Shown piece by piece: positions 1 to 11,100 of a DNA stretch of 64,000 nt. A program made the position numbers and the translations under genes. Numbering within the stretch: the first letter of the stretch is position 1; every line of letters begins with the position of its first letter. The notes beneath the pieces were generated by a model. That model made no database searches and had not been told where the DNA came from. It was given only the letters and a program-made list of their open reading frames with translations. The DNA is from Stomoxys calcitrans (Eukaryota > Arthropoda > Insecta > Diptera > Muscidae), in assembly GCF_963082655.1 (NCBI RefSeq), contig NC_081553.1:37539474-37603473 (forward strand), read 5' to 3'.

Positions 1-131
1 CTTCTCAACAAAGAGGTGTCGCACTGCGGCACGCCTTGAACTTAGACTTGAATCGGACAGCCCCAATAATATGCGAGAAGTTTGCCCTTGTGTCTTAGTG
101 AAATGTTCATTGGCAATTTTACATTTGCTTC
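1..131 (+). repeat. tRNA-derived SINE, 3' part (copy 1)
   Basis: This is the 3' body of a SINE family with about nine copies in the window, cut off by the window edge. It shares with the other copies the block reading cacactgcggcacgcc-like, then ttgaatcggacag, then gagaagtttgccc and the tail ggaatgttcat-like. It is diverged and lacks the 'ctcggctataaaaaggagg' block. The tRNA-like head is not in the window. Confidence 0.75.
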
Positions 132-513
132 ATGCCACTCATTTGCTACGGCCCCCGACACCTGAGTTATATAAATTAAGTGTGCTATCGCCTCCTCGTG
201 TCGTTATCGCCAACGAACCCAAACGATAGATTGTGCTTTTTGGCCACCAATCCGAGTATCGTGCCGTATATATGGGAGCTTTCATGCCACTCATCTGTTT
301 ATGGCGCCTGAAACTTATTTTGAACAACGCAGTGCCCTGACCGCTAATGAACCGGAACAGTCCCTTCCTGCCACCCTTTTACTACCGCACTTTAAACCCG
401 GATTTTGTAGACTGATTGCCCTCTCGGCTTCTCGTGCCGTCATCGCCAACGAACCCAAACGGTACCGTGTATTAGCGTGTGCCTTCATGCCAACAATCTG
501 TATCGTTTATTAG
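132..513 (+). repeat. Degenerate ~155-bp tandem repeat, left block
   Basis: Units begin near 132 and 284 with 'tgccactcatttgct' or 'tgccactcatctgtt', and another start is visible near 486. Each contains 'gccaacgaacccaaacg', 'ccaatccgagtatcgtgcc' and a Pro-codon-like 'gcgcctgaa' motif. The same unit resumes at 1857-2250, beyond the satellite and a second SINE. No protein-coding signal: the open frames here are interrupted and unlike any family I know. Confidence 0.6.
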
Positions 514-514
514 A

Positions 515-1615
515 GTCGATAAGAGTAGAGTAGCTTAGTGTAGAGTAGTGAAGAGTAGAGTAGAGAAGGGTTGTGTTGAGTAGAACAAAGAACATTAGAG
601 TAGAATGAAGTGGAGTAGAGTACAGTAGAATAGAGTAGAGTTGTGTAGAGAAAATAAGAGTAGAGTAGAATGGAGAAGAGTTTAGTAGAGTTGAGTAGTG
701 TAGACTAGTGTAGAGTAGAGTGAAGTAGAGTAGAGTGAAGTAGAGTAGAGTACAGTAGAGTAGGGTAGGGTAGAGTGGTGTGGAGTAAAGTAGAGTGGAG
801 TTAAATAGAGGAGAGCTGAGTGAGTAGAGTAGCGTTGAGAAAGGTAGAGTACAATAGAATAGAATAGAGAAGATTAATGAAGATTGGAGTAGAGTACAGT
901 AGAGGAGAGTGGAGAAGAGTTGAGTGGTGCTGAGTAGTGTTGTAGTGTAGTAGTGTATAGTGTGGAGTAGAGTAAAATAGAGTAGAGTAGAGTAAAGAAG
1001 AGTAGAGTAGATTAAAGTAGATTAGAGTAGGGTAGAATAGAGAAGGGAACAGTGGAGTAGAATGGAGTGGAGTAGAGTACAGTAGAATAGAGTAGAGTTG
1101 AGTACTGTTGAGTAGAAAATAATAGTGTCGAAAAGTGTAGAATAGAGTAGAGTAGAGTAGAGTAGAGTAGAGTAGAGTAGAGTAGAGTAGAGTAGAGTAG
1201 AATAGAATAGAATGGAGTAGAGTTGAGTAGAGTTGAGTAGAGTAGAGTAGATTGGAGTAGAGTAAAGTAGAGTAGAGTAGAGAAGAGTAAAGTAGAGTAG
1301 AGCAGACTAGAGTAGAGTAGAGTAGAGTAGAGTAGAGTAGAGTAGAGTAGAGTAGAGTAGAGTAGAGTAGAGTAGAGTAGAGTAGAGTAGAGTAGAGTAG
1401 AGTAGAGTAGAGTAGAGTAGAGTAGAGTAGAGTAGAGTAGAGTAGAGTAGAGTAGAGTAGAGTAGAGTAGAGTAGAGTAGAGTAGAGTAGAGTAGAGTAG
1501 AGTAGAGTAGAGTAGAGTAGAGTAGAGTAGAGTAGAGTAGAGTAGAGTAGAGTAGAGTAGAGTAGAGTAGAATAGAGTAGAGTAAAGTAGAGTTAAGTAG
1601 AGTGGAGTGAAAAAA
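515..1615. repeat. (AGTAG)n pentanucleotide satellite
   Basis: About 1.1 kb of a 5-bp repeat, (AGTAG)n on + and (CTACT)n on -. It is degenerate at 515-1140, with frequent single substitutions. It is almost perfect at roughly 1310-1570, about 50 units. Because 5 and 3 are coprime, a 15-bp frame cycle gives a long open frame on the minus strand reading Leu-Leu-Tyr-Ser-Thr over and over; this is a by-product of the repeat and not a gene. Confidence 0.95.
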
Positions 1616-1617
1616 CT

Positions 1618-1845
1618 TGCAGCGTGGTTATTCCCTCCTAGTACTGGCGACACTTATGAGGTTATATGATATATAAACACTTCTGGCCAAAAAGTTGTCT
1701 CACTGCGGCTCGCCTCGGACTATAGAAAGGACTCGTTCTCGGCTATAAAAAGGAGGTTCCTTTTCATTGAGCTTTAAACTGAATGGGACAGCACTAATTG
1801 ATATTTGAGATATATTCGTTAATGGGCTAATTTGCATATTACAGT
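1618..1845 (+). repeat. tRNA-derived SINE, 5'-truncated (copy 2)
   Basis: Begins within the 'gtggttttcccctcctaatg' part of the SINE body and runs to the tail 'gggctaatttgcatatt'. It is quite diverged from the other copies and has no tRNA-like head. It directly follows the satellite. As with copy 1, the 155-bp repeat follows its 3' end, which suggests the SINE plus 155-bp repeat were duplicated as one block. Confidence 0.75.
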
Positions 1846-1854
1846 ATGCCTCCC

Positions 1855-2252
1855 TGTGACTCATCTGCTTACCGCACCCGAACCTCATTATTTAGCAACG
1901 GAGTGCTATGCCGCCTTCTGTCGTAGTGGCAATTCGTCCCAACCAATGCCATGAAATAGGCTGTGTCTCCTAGCCACTAATCCGGGTGGCGTGGAGTATA
2001 TAGGGATGTGCCATTCATTTGCTTATCCCGCCAGAAAATCTTTGTTTACCTAAGCAACGGAGTGCCCTGCCACCTTTTGTCGTAGTGGCAATTCGTCCCA
2101 ACGAGTGCCATGAATTAGGCTGTGCCTCCCAGTCACTAATCCGGGTATCGGGACGTATATTAGGATGTGCCACTCATCTGCTTACCCCACATAGTGCCTT
2201 CTCGCCACCTCGTGCCATGAACGCCAGTGAAACCGAAAAATACCGAAAATTA
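1855..2252 (+). repeat. ~155-bp tandem repeat, right block
   Basis: Units start near 1857, 2013 and 2172 with 'actcatctgcttaccgcac'-like sequence and contain 'agcaacggagtgc', 'gtcgtagtggcaattcgtcc' and 'cactaatccgggt'. Spacing is about 155-159 bp. Units are 80-90% alike by eye. No gene is recognised. Confidence 0.75.
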
Positions 2253-2259
2253 GGTTGAG

Positions 2260-4110
2260 CCTCCTAGCTACCAATTTATGTATAATGTTGTATATTGGGT
2301 GTTCCTCCTTGCCCACCGAGCCCAAATATCATTCTAAAGCAACGTGGGCACCACGTCTCCTTAGAGAAAAAGATATAAAAACCTCAAAATCGAAATCTTC
2401 TTTAATAATTTATTGGCATTCTTCTTTGGAACTTGTAAGGCCCCTTGTTTTAATAATCCTAAAGAAAATTTTCAACATGTTTGTGTATTAGCCCAAAATA
2501 GTTACCGAAATTTTGCTCCTTAGATAGTTTTCTTCTTCTTCTTCTTAAGCTGAACGTAAGAAGCAGAGTGGCGAAAAAGCTTAGAGCGATCTTTTGAACC
2601 TTCATGGTGTTTGGCCATTTTTTCAGCACAAGTTTTTTTTTTTATTTCGTTGCCAGCTAAATCCATGCACTAAAAGTCATATCATGATTATAATTTGTGT
2701 GTGTATCCAAGGAAGCAGGAAAAAATGAGCATCGAATGAAAACAAATGGCAAAGCAGGCAGGCAGTCAGTCAGGCAGGCGATCATAGCCAAGAGCCAGAC
2801 AGAAATGTTAAATAAATAATCGTGGTCTTTGGGTGACTCTTGGTGGTCACAAAGTTTAGTGACATAGAAATTTAAATAAAAGCATAGAGCTGTGGTAAGG
2901 CAAGGCATAACGACAGTCAGTCAGTCAGAGACACAACGTAGGTCCCCCTGCAATGTCTAAGACAAAAGTCTGCTAAAGACCAAACACCAGACGTTTGGAT
3001 AGCAAACAAAGAAAACAAACAGCCAAGAAATTTGCCAAACTCCACACGTTTTTCTGCCTTCTCAATGTAAATCGCCTCAAATGAAAAAAAAAAACAGAAA
3101 AAACACAACAACAAAGTGTTTATGCCCCGATAGCCTTTCGCCCCCTCTTAAAGAAATGCCACAAAAATTCTAGGCTAAAAATGCCAAATTCTAGAAATTT
3201 TATCCCAAATTTATATCAAATATTTGACATTTTGTAACTGCCATGCCATAACGTCGCCACTACTTCTACACTACCATCGTCTTTAGCACCACATGAAAGT
3301 TTTATGGTCTGGCCTGCGCCGTTCTTTTGCCACTCCATCTAGTCTCAATCTCAAATCAAATCATCCACCTCCGCATAGCATAGGTGGCAGTGTGGTTTCT
3401 TGTTATGTTGAATACGTTGTGGTATGAGCCGATTTTCCTCAAATCTAAAAAAGGCCAAAACTCTTTAGCAAATCGATTTTGCTTGTTAGCCCAGAATGCA
3501 GAATGCACATATCAGCTGAATGTTGGTTCTGTCCGTCCGTCTCTCTCTCTCTCTTCCTTTGCTCCAGCAGCTAGGTTGGCATGTCGTTAATATTCGTAAA
3601 TTATCTTCCAGCCATACTGACAAATTATTCACGTAACGAAAATCTTAGATTGCATGGCTATTTTAGCCAATGCTCAGCCATCAACAACTTTGCACCTCAT
3701 TTTCAGCCATTAAAACCCAACTCCTCTGGAAGTGTTTTGAATATGAAATGTTTTTTTTTCGAATTGTGTTTGTTAACCGTAATTTAAATTATTGAACAGC
3801 TTGCTTCGACGTTTCCTCTTATTTATGGCCACATCCACATGTGGCTTGAAATCTTGTCATGTAGTGATTGAGAATAAAAATCTAAAACCTTGAGCAAATA
3901 GAAGAAAAAATGTAAAAAAAATAAGATTTTCAAAATTAGCATTTTTTGAAAACTACTGCAAGACCTTCTTCTATCATTTATTAGCTGCCACTAAATTGGC
4001 ATATTGGACTTCAAATAGAAATTGTAACGTGGTTTTATCTTCAGCAGAGTTTGCTGGTCCAGAGATTACCATTAAGGACCTACATTCGCGTGAGTCAGTG
4101 CGGCGCTTCC
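2260..4110. other. Non-repetitive stretch with no recognised gene
   Basis: I see no exon with convincing coding character, apart from a possible 32-codon frame at 2618-2520 listed separately. There is a short (CAGG/CAGT)n-like run at about 2752-2785. The upstream exons of the polymerase gene at 8187 were looked for here and not found. Confidence 0.5.
2520..2618 (-). CDS. Possible small ORF, 32 aa, Lys-rich tail
   Basis: An ATG at 2618-2616 in a good start context (A-rich upstream, G at +4) opens 32 codons ending TAA at 2522-2520. The peptide begins MAKHHEGSKDRSKLFRH and ends in a run of six Lys codons followed by Thr-Ile. I do not recognise it. It could be a small basic protein, an exon end or a retroposed scrap. 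Only composition and start context support it, so confidence is low. Confidence 0.15.
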   Translation of the reverse strand: MAKHHEGSKDRSKLFRHSASYVQLKKKKKKTI

Positions 4111-4119
4111 GCCAGTAGT

Positions 4120-5923
4120 TTTTATACCCTCCACAATAGGATGGAGGTAAACTAATTTCGTCATTCTATTTGTAACACCTCGAAATATATATTCTTGATC
4201 GTCATGACATTTTAAGTGGATCTAGCCATGTCCGTCCGTCCGTCTGTCGAAAGCACGCTAACTTTCCATGGAGTAAAACTAAAAGCTTGGAATTTTGCAC
4301 AAATACTGCCTATTAGTGTAGGTCGGTTGGGATTGTAAATGGTCCACATCGTTTCATGTTTTGATACAGCTGGCATATAAACCTATCTTGGGTCTTGACT
4401 TCTTGAGCTTCTAGAGGGCGCTATTCTTATTCGATTTGACTGAAATTTGGCGTGACTTACAACAACTGCGCTAAGTATGGTCTACATCAGTCACCTGATA
4501 TAGCTGTCATATAAACGATCTCCCGATTAGACTCCTCTAGAGGGCGCAATTGTCATCCAATTTGGTTGAAATTTTGCATATATCGTTCTGGTATGGCTTC
4601 CAATAACTCTGCTTAGTATGGTTTACATCAGTCAATAACCAGATATACCTGCCATATAAACCGATCTCCCGATTAGACTTAGCTGCCATATAAACCTATC
4701 TTGGGTCTTGACTTCTTGAGCTTCTAGACGGCGCAATTCTTATCCGATTTGGCTGAAATTTTGCGGGAGGTCTTGGTTGTTATGACTTCCAACAACTGTA
4801 CTAAGTATGGTCTAAATCAGTCCATAACCTGATTTAGCTGCCATATAAACTAATCTCCCGATTAGAATTCTCGAGCCTCTAGAGGGCGTAATTGTCATCC
4901 AATTTGGTTGAAATTTTGCACATATCGTTCTGGTATGACTTCCAATAACTGTGCTTAGTATGGTCTAAATCAGTCAATAACCTGATATATCTGCCATATA
5001 CAATAAACCGATCTCCCGATTAGATTTCTTGAGTCTCTAGAGGGCGCTATTGTCATCCAATTTGGTTGAAATTTTTATCATATCGTTCTAATATGACTTC
5101 CTAAAACTGTGCTAAGTATGGTCTAAATCAGTCAATAACCTGATATAGCCGCCATATAAACCGATCTCCCGATTAGATTTATTGAGCCTCTAGAGGGCGC
5201 AATTATCATCCAATTTGATTGAAATTTTACACATATTCTGGTATGACTTCCAACAACTGCGCTAAGTATGGTCTAAATCAGTCCATAACCTGATTTAGCT
5301 GCCATATAAACTGAGCCTCTATAGGGCGTTATTGTCATCCAATTTGTTTGAAATTTTGCACATATCATTTTGGTGTGACTTCAAATAACTGTGCTAAGTA
5401 TAGTCTAAATCGGTCCATAATCTGATATAGCTGCCATATAAACCGATCTCCCGATTAGACTTCTTTAGCCTCTATAGGGCGCACTTGTCATCCAAGTTGG
5501 TTGAAATTTTGCACATATCGTTCTGGTATGACTTCCTATAACTGTGCGAACTATGGTCTAAATCAGTCCATAACCTGATATAGCTGTCATATACACCGAT
5601 TGAACCTCTAGAGGGCGCAATTGTCATCCAATTTGGTTGAAATTTTGCACATATCGTTCTGGCATGACTTCCTATGACTGTGCTATGTATGATATAGCTG
5701 CCATATAAACCGATCTCCCGATTAGACTTCTTGAACCTCTAGAGGGCGCAATTGTCATCCAATTTGGTGGAAATTTAGCACTTGTCGTTTTGGTATGACT
5801 TTCAACAACTGCGACAAATATGGTTCGAATCTTTTTATAACCTGATATAGCCCGATTTGACTTCTGAAATCCTAGACGTCGCAAATTCTTATTCGATTTG
5901 GCTGAAATTTTGCACGAGGGCAC
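4120..5923 (+). repeat. mini-me/DINE-like interspersed element with expanded internal tandem repeats
   Basis: Opens with 'tttataccctccacaatagg', then a TA-rich block, the core 'attcttgatcgtc', and the (GTCY)n block 'gtccgtccgtccgtctgtcg' near 4232. This layout matches mini-me/DINE-1 type elements as I remember them. After the core there are about ten degenerate 130-165 bp units, each with 'ctagagggcgcaatt', 'gaaattttgcaca', 'gtgctaagtatgg' and 'gctgccatataaaccgatct'. The 5' part is present; the typical 3' end (as at 30560-30605) is missing and the element runs into a SINE. Confidence 0.75.
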
Positions 5924-6147
5924 AATGATAAGGGGCCTCCTTTGTGTAGCCGAGTCCGAACGGCGTGCCGCAGTGCGACACCTCTTTGGAGAGAAGTTTT
6001 ACATGGCATAGTACCTCTCAAATGTTGCCAGCATTAGAAGGGGAAAACCGCCGCAGAAAATTTTTTCTGATGGTCTCGCCAAGATTCGAACCCAGGCGTT
6101 CAGTGTCATAGGCGGACATGCCAGCCTCTGCGCTACAGTCTCCTCCC
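5924..6147 (-). repeat. tRNA-derived SINE (copy 3)
   Basis: Read on the minus strand it starts with a tRNA-like head: A-box-like sequence near 6140-6120, then a B box close to GGTTCGAATCC at about 6096-6080. The body follows, ending near 5924, so the copy lacks the last ~80 bp of the family. Confidence 0.85.
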
Positions 6148-6350
6148 ATCGCACAGTGGGAAAAAATAGAAAAAACTAGTAAAAATATGCCGCATGAGAA
6201 GAGGTAGATATATCTCTTTGGCGGCCGAATCATCTAACGCCTTGAAATTTTGCACACGATCTCGCTCTAAGCATTCTAAATTTCAAAGATATATCTCTAC
6301 CCGTTCTCACTCGGCATATTTTTGACTACTTTTTTCCCACTGTGCATCGC
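6148..6350. mobile_element. MITE with 'GCACAGTGGGAAAAAA' inverted ends
   Basis: Left end 'cgcacagtgggaaaaaatag' near 6158 pairs with right end 'cttttttcccactgtgca' near 6345. The pairing continues inward through 'gtaaaaatatgccg' and 'cggcatatttttgac' and through the 'gatatatctct' blocks. About 190 bp long, with no coding capacity. A second, broken copy lies at 6935-7270. Confidence 0.65.
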
Positions 6351-6383
6351 CTTAAGTCGCATAACCGCAGTGACAGTCTTATA

Positions 6384-6620
6384 TTGGCTTGCCCAAAAAG
6401 TAATTGCGGATTTTTCATATAGTCGGCGTTGACAAATTTTTTCACAGCTTGTGACTCTGTAATTGCATTCTTTCTTCTGTCAGTTATCAGCTGTAACTTT
6501 AAGCTTGCTTTAGAAAAAAAGTGTAAAAAAAATATATTTGATTAAAGTTCATTCTAAGTTTTATTAAAAATGCATTTACTTTCTTTTAAAAAATCCGCTA
6601 TTACTTTTTGGGCAACCCAA
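6384..6620 (+). mobile_element. mariner-type MITE, copy M1
   Basis: Terminal inverted repeats start TTGGCTTGCCCAAAAAGTAA and end with the complement of TTGGGTTGCCCAAAAAGTAA. The element is 237 bp and flanked by TA on both sides (6382-6383 and 6621-6622). The interior has no open frame. The related segment at about 7270-7320 carries the same flanks without the element ('cttatacttaatcat'), which confirms TA as the target duplication. Confidence 0.9.
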
Positions 6621-6622
6621 TA

Positions 6623-6930
6623 CTTAATCATTTGTCTACATATGTCATACATCTAAAATTGTTTCCTGGTCCAATTGGGCGTAGTTCCCATCGCCCCGCC
6701 TATTCCAAGACAAAAAATTTTTAAACCCACTGTAATGTCCTCTCCATCACTGTCCAGCATAATACTGAAGCGCAAGTTAGTATCAGTCTAATCACTCTAC
6801 TGAATAGCCGATAGCCTATCTTCTGAGTGAGGCCCCAATGCAAGCCTACGTCCTTACTCTTTAATGCAGGTTTCCTATTGACGCCTCAATTATCCCGCAA
6901 TCATATGATCTACTCTTATCCTTAATCCTC
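6623..6930. other. Left member of a ~0.8 kb tandem duplication
   Basis: The text 'cttaatcatttgtctacata', 'catctaaaattgtttcc' and 'gttcccatcgccccgccta' recurs at 7307-7400. Together with the flanking MITEs this makes 6148-6910 and 6935-7540 two diverged copies of one segment about 785 bp apart. No gene is seen. Confidence 0.6.
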
Positions 6931-6934
6931 CCTC

Positions 6935-7270
6935 TCCCATCGCACAGTGGGAGAAAATTTAAAAAAAAAAACTTGTAAAAATATGCAATGTAAGAACGGG
7001 AGTCTGTAATTGCATTCTTTCTTCTGTCAGTTATCAGCTGTTATTTTTAGCTTGCTTTAGAAAAAAAGTGTAAAAAAAGTATATTTCATTAAAGTTCATT
7101 CTAAGTTTTATTAAAAATTCATTTACACTCTTTTAAAAAATCCGCAATTACTTTTTGCACACGATCTCGCTAACACCTCAACTCTAACCATTCCAAATTT
7201 CAAAGAGATATCTCTACCCGTTCTCACGCCGCATATTTTTTACTAGCTTTTTTTCGATTTTCTCCCACTG
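6935..7270. mobile_element. Second 'GCACAGTGGG' MITE, broken by a mariner-MITE fragment
   Basis: Left end near 6942 and right end near 7265 match the MITE at 6148-6350. The middle (about 6999-7157) is replaced by a piece of the mariner MITE that lacks its left end and stops at 'attactttttg'. There the text switches to the MITE interior 'cacacgatctcgct'. Both parents have 'ttttg' or 'ttttgcac' at that point, so the join looks like a microhomology event rather than a plain insertion. Confidence 0.6.
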
Positions 7271-7641
7271 TGCGTCGCTTTAATTCGCATAACCGCAGTG
7301 ATAGCCTTATACTTAATCATACATCTACATATGTCAATACATCTAAAATTGTTTCCAGGTCCAAGTAGGCGTGGTTCCCATCGCCCCGCCTATGCCAAGA
7401 CAACACATTCTCTAAACCTACTGTATTGTCCTCTCCATCGCCGTCCACCATAATACCGAGCCGTAAGATAGACTACCTTCGGTGTTAGGCCCCAATTCAA
7501 GCCTACGTTATTCCTTTATAGTAACCAGCATAAGTGAACCCTCTCTGTACGCTCCCGGATGTCCGGGTGTGTTACTTGAGGGCACGTATCAAATCCGATT
7601 TGACTGAAATCTTACACAATGACTTTTGTTATGGTTTTCTA

Positions 7642-7878
7642 TTGGGTTGCCCAAAAAGTAATTGCGGATTTTTCATATAGTCGGCGTTGACAAATTTTTT
7701 CACAGCTTGTGACTCTGTAATTGCTTTCTTTCTTCTGTCAGTTATCAGCTGTTACTTTTAGCTTGCTTCAGAAAAAAAGTGTAAAAAAAGTATATTTGAT
7801 TAAAGTTCATTCTAAGTTTTATTAAAAATGCATTTACTTTCTTTTAAAAAATCCGCAATTAATTTTTGGGCAAACCAT
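7642..7878 (+). mobile_element. mariner-type MITE, copy M2
   Basis: Begins TTGGGTTGCCCAAAAAGTAA after a TA at 7640-7641 and ends with a mutated 'gggcaaacca'. The body matches copies M1 and M3 nearly base for base, including 'ctttcttctgtcagttatca' and 'gcatttactttcttttaaaa'. Confidence 0.9.
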
Positions 7879-7884
7879 CATTAC

Positions 7885-8036
7885 CAAGTATTGCGGCAGT
7901 CCTTTACAAACTCACTTAGACAATTTTAAGTCTATTGTGATACCACAGTAGCGACAGACCAAGGCTTCTGGCGGGAATCAAACCCACGACCCCTGCACTG
8001 GTAATCCAAGCACGTTACCAACTCTGCTACAGGGGC
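7885..8036 (-). repeat. Second tRNA-derived SINE family
   Basis: On the minus strand, 8036 to about 7960 reads as a tRNA-like head: an A box close to TAGCAGAGTTGGTAACG, and a T arm GTGGG-TTTGATT-CCCGC containing a B box (GGTTTGATTCC). The anticodon arm is poorly formed, so this is not a clean tRNA gene. The body continues with 'gtggtatcacaatagactta'. A fragment of the same family lies near 52870-52945. Confidence 0.6.
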
Positions 8037-8186
8037 ACCTCTCCTATATAAACCTGATTTGTTTTTTAAAGCACCAGTGGGCTTTATTCTGTTATGACTG
8101 AACATTTACGACTTCTTATTTTTCATGAAAATTTTTTTTATATAGAATTTTCATTAATCTGTACTGTTTTTTCTTCTGTTTTATAG

Positions 8187-11100
8187 CGGAACACCACGCA
8201 CACACATTGCTGCTGCAGGATCGGGTAAAATCGTTTACACTTTCGGCAATCCCTCCTTGATCACCAATGCCCATTGGTCGCTTAAGACACCGCTTCCAAG
8301 AATCACGGTTAAGCAACTGCTGCAACATGAGGGGACCTGTTTGGGTCCCGGAACCAAAGTCAAATACATGTTTGACAATCTCTATGAGAAAGCGGAAATT
8401 GTAGGGGATCGTGTCTTTGAAATTGGCAAAGGTCTGTGCCAAAAGGTATTTGGTGAAGGGACAGAGGGCTATGAATTATCACAGGTGGATATGCATTCGC
8501 AGGTAAGGCAAAAACATGAGCTTTGTATTGGGTTGCCCAAAAAGTAATTGCGGATTTTTCATATAGTCGGCGTTGACAAATTTTTTCACAGCTTGTGACT
8601 CTGTAATTGCATTCTTTCTTCTGTCAGGTATCAGCTGTCAGTTTTAGCTTGCTTTAGAAAAAAAGTGTAAAAAAAGTATATTTGATTAAGTTTTATTAAA
8701 AATGCATTTACTTTCTTTTAAAAAAGCCGCAATTACTTTTTGGGCAACCAATATTTGATTCCTAATTATTTCGTTTTTACAAATTTTCCAAAATGTAAAC
8801 TTTTCAGGATCTGATCAAAACCATTGGCATTATACACAGCGATTACGATGGACCGCTTGATCCCTCATCCACCATCTTGGTTGGCTCCGATGAGTCCATG
8901 TGCCATACGGTACGTTTAAATTTCTCCAAAACAAAATCTGTTGGCGTATTTCCCGGACAAGTTGTTATGGTCACTGGCATGAATCCCAAAGGTGATGTAC
9001 TCATGGTTGAGGAAGTTATCACCGAACAAAATCTACAACCACCTAAACCACCACAAATTGCTGATCGTTTGAGTTTTGTCATTGCCGCTGGTCCCTATAC
9101 CCATGATGATGATTTAGTATACGATCCATTGCAGGATTTGGTTATGTATTTAAAAGAGAATCGTCCCAATGTCTTGATTCTATGTGGACCCTTTATGGAA
9201 GCCGATCATAAAATCATCAACGATAATGTCACTTTGGCAGAAACATTTGAGGCTTTCTTTGAGAAAATGATAACAGGCATAGTGGAGGCTATAGGTCAAG
9301 AGACCACCATATTGGTGGTGGCCTCACATCGTGATGCCCACACCGATTGTGTTTATCCCACAATGTCCATACAGATGAAGAAGAGTTTTGCCAATGTGCA
9401 CATGCTGCCCGATCCCTCAATGATTGATTTGAATGGTCTGGTTATTGGTATGACTTCCACCGATATTGTAGATCATATTTTATCCGAGGAGTTGGCTGTG
9501 TAAGTAGTGAAATGATTTTTAATAGAATTCGATTAATCGTTGATTGATGTTTCTTTGCCTATTCCAGTAATGCTGGTGATAAAGTCAAACGTGTTGTCAA
9601 TTATCTACTGCATCAGAAATCCTTTTATCCCCTAAACCATCCCAAGGAGGATCAAATGTGTTTGGACAGTGATTTGGCTAGCAAATATGCAAACATAGAT
9701 AGAATACCCAATATTCTGATATTGCCCAGTACTCAAAAATGTTTTCTAAGGGTAAGTATTAAAGGCTGGTAGGCCACAAATCCGGGACAATTTGGGGCCC
9801 AAATAGCTTTTTTCATAATTTGTCGGGTAGCCCCAGAGTAATTTACCATGTGGGAGTGATAAACATCCACACTTGCCTGACCGTTATGACAAATTTTTGG
9901 GAATGGTTTTGGCTACTGATATCTGCTTTGTGGCGTCGTAGACGATGCCCCAGAATGAATCTTGGTTGACGGTATAAGATGTATACCTCCCAGCCAGAAT
10001 GAAGTCATTATAGCTGCACGCAAGATGAAAAAACCAGGCAGCCAAAACCGATGGGTTGCCAGCTGAACTAATGAAGTTCGAAGGCAGCACCCTGATAAGG
10101 CATATTCACCAACTTATCTGTGTAATGGGGTTTCATGAGTTGAATTTTTGCATACTATTGGGTTGCCCAAAAAGTAATTGCGGATTTTTTAAAAGAAAGT
10201 AAATGCATTTTTAATAAAACTTAGAATGAACTTTAATCAAATATACTTTTTTTACACTTTTTTTCTAAAGCAAGCTAAAAGTAAAAGCTGATAACTGACA
10301 GAACAAAGAATGCAATTACAGAGTCACAAGCTGTGAAAAAATTTGTCAACGCCGACTATATGAAAAATCCGCAATTACTTTTTGGGCAACCCTACCTCAC
10401 AAATTTTGTCAGCATTAGGAGGGGTCGCATGTGTATGCGGGTTGACGCAGATGTATGCGGGTGAAATAAACTCCGTTGCTTCTGTGTCAGAGGCTCAATG
10501 CCAGAAAGTTGACAAAAATGATTGATGAGACGTGGCTCGTACACCGGCGCTTGACGGAGATGTGAGATAAACAGACTGATAGCAAGCATTGGAACAGATT
10601 AAAGAGCTTTTATGTGTGATAGGATACGAATCTGACATCCAAGGAAAACACCGGCAGCTATATTTAGTCGTTAGCTCTTATTGTGAAACTTAAAATGCAC
10701 TGCACCATTTCCACTTACCTTGACAGTGCCCTCATCATTTGATTGTCCTCTTTCGATGCTGACGAAGCTTTTATTTAACCCATAGAATAACGGCAACTTT
10801 TTCACAACGTTCCTTAGGCTGCTACATTGTTATTGTCGACCACGGTCATTGGGGAAAACCAACTCCTGTGCGGTGTAGTTGGATTAATTTTTTTAGTCGA
10901 GAACCCTGCCTAGCTATTGTGGTTGCCACAAATTGTCGACCACGGACATTGGGAAAAGCAACTCCTGCGCGGTGTTGTTGGACTCATTTTTGTAGTCGAG
11001 AACACAGCGTTGCTATTATTATTGCCACAAAAGCTCAAAACTAGGACAAATAACTTAACTCTGTGCGTTTTATGGAAAATCTAAGAAAGTAGTTGAATCA

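Noticed and set aside
1012..1653. 213-codon minus frame of Leu-Leu-Tyr-Ser-Thr repeats
   Set aside because: It is the translation of the (AGTAG)n satellite; a 5-bp repeat free of stops in a frame yields such frames by itself.
8116..8442. 108-codon minus frame opposite the first visible polymerase exon
   Set aside because: Overlaps a conserved exon in antisense and crosses its splice acceptor.
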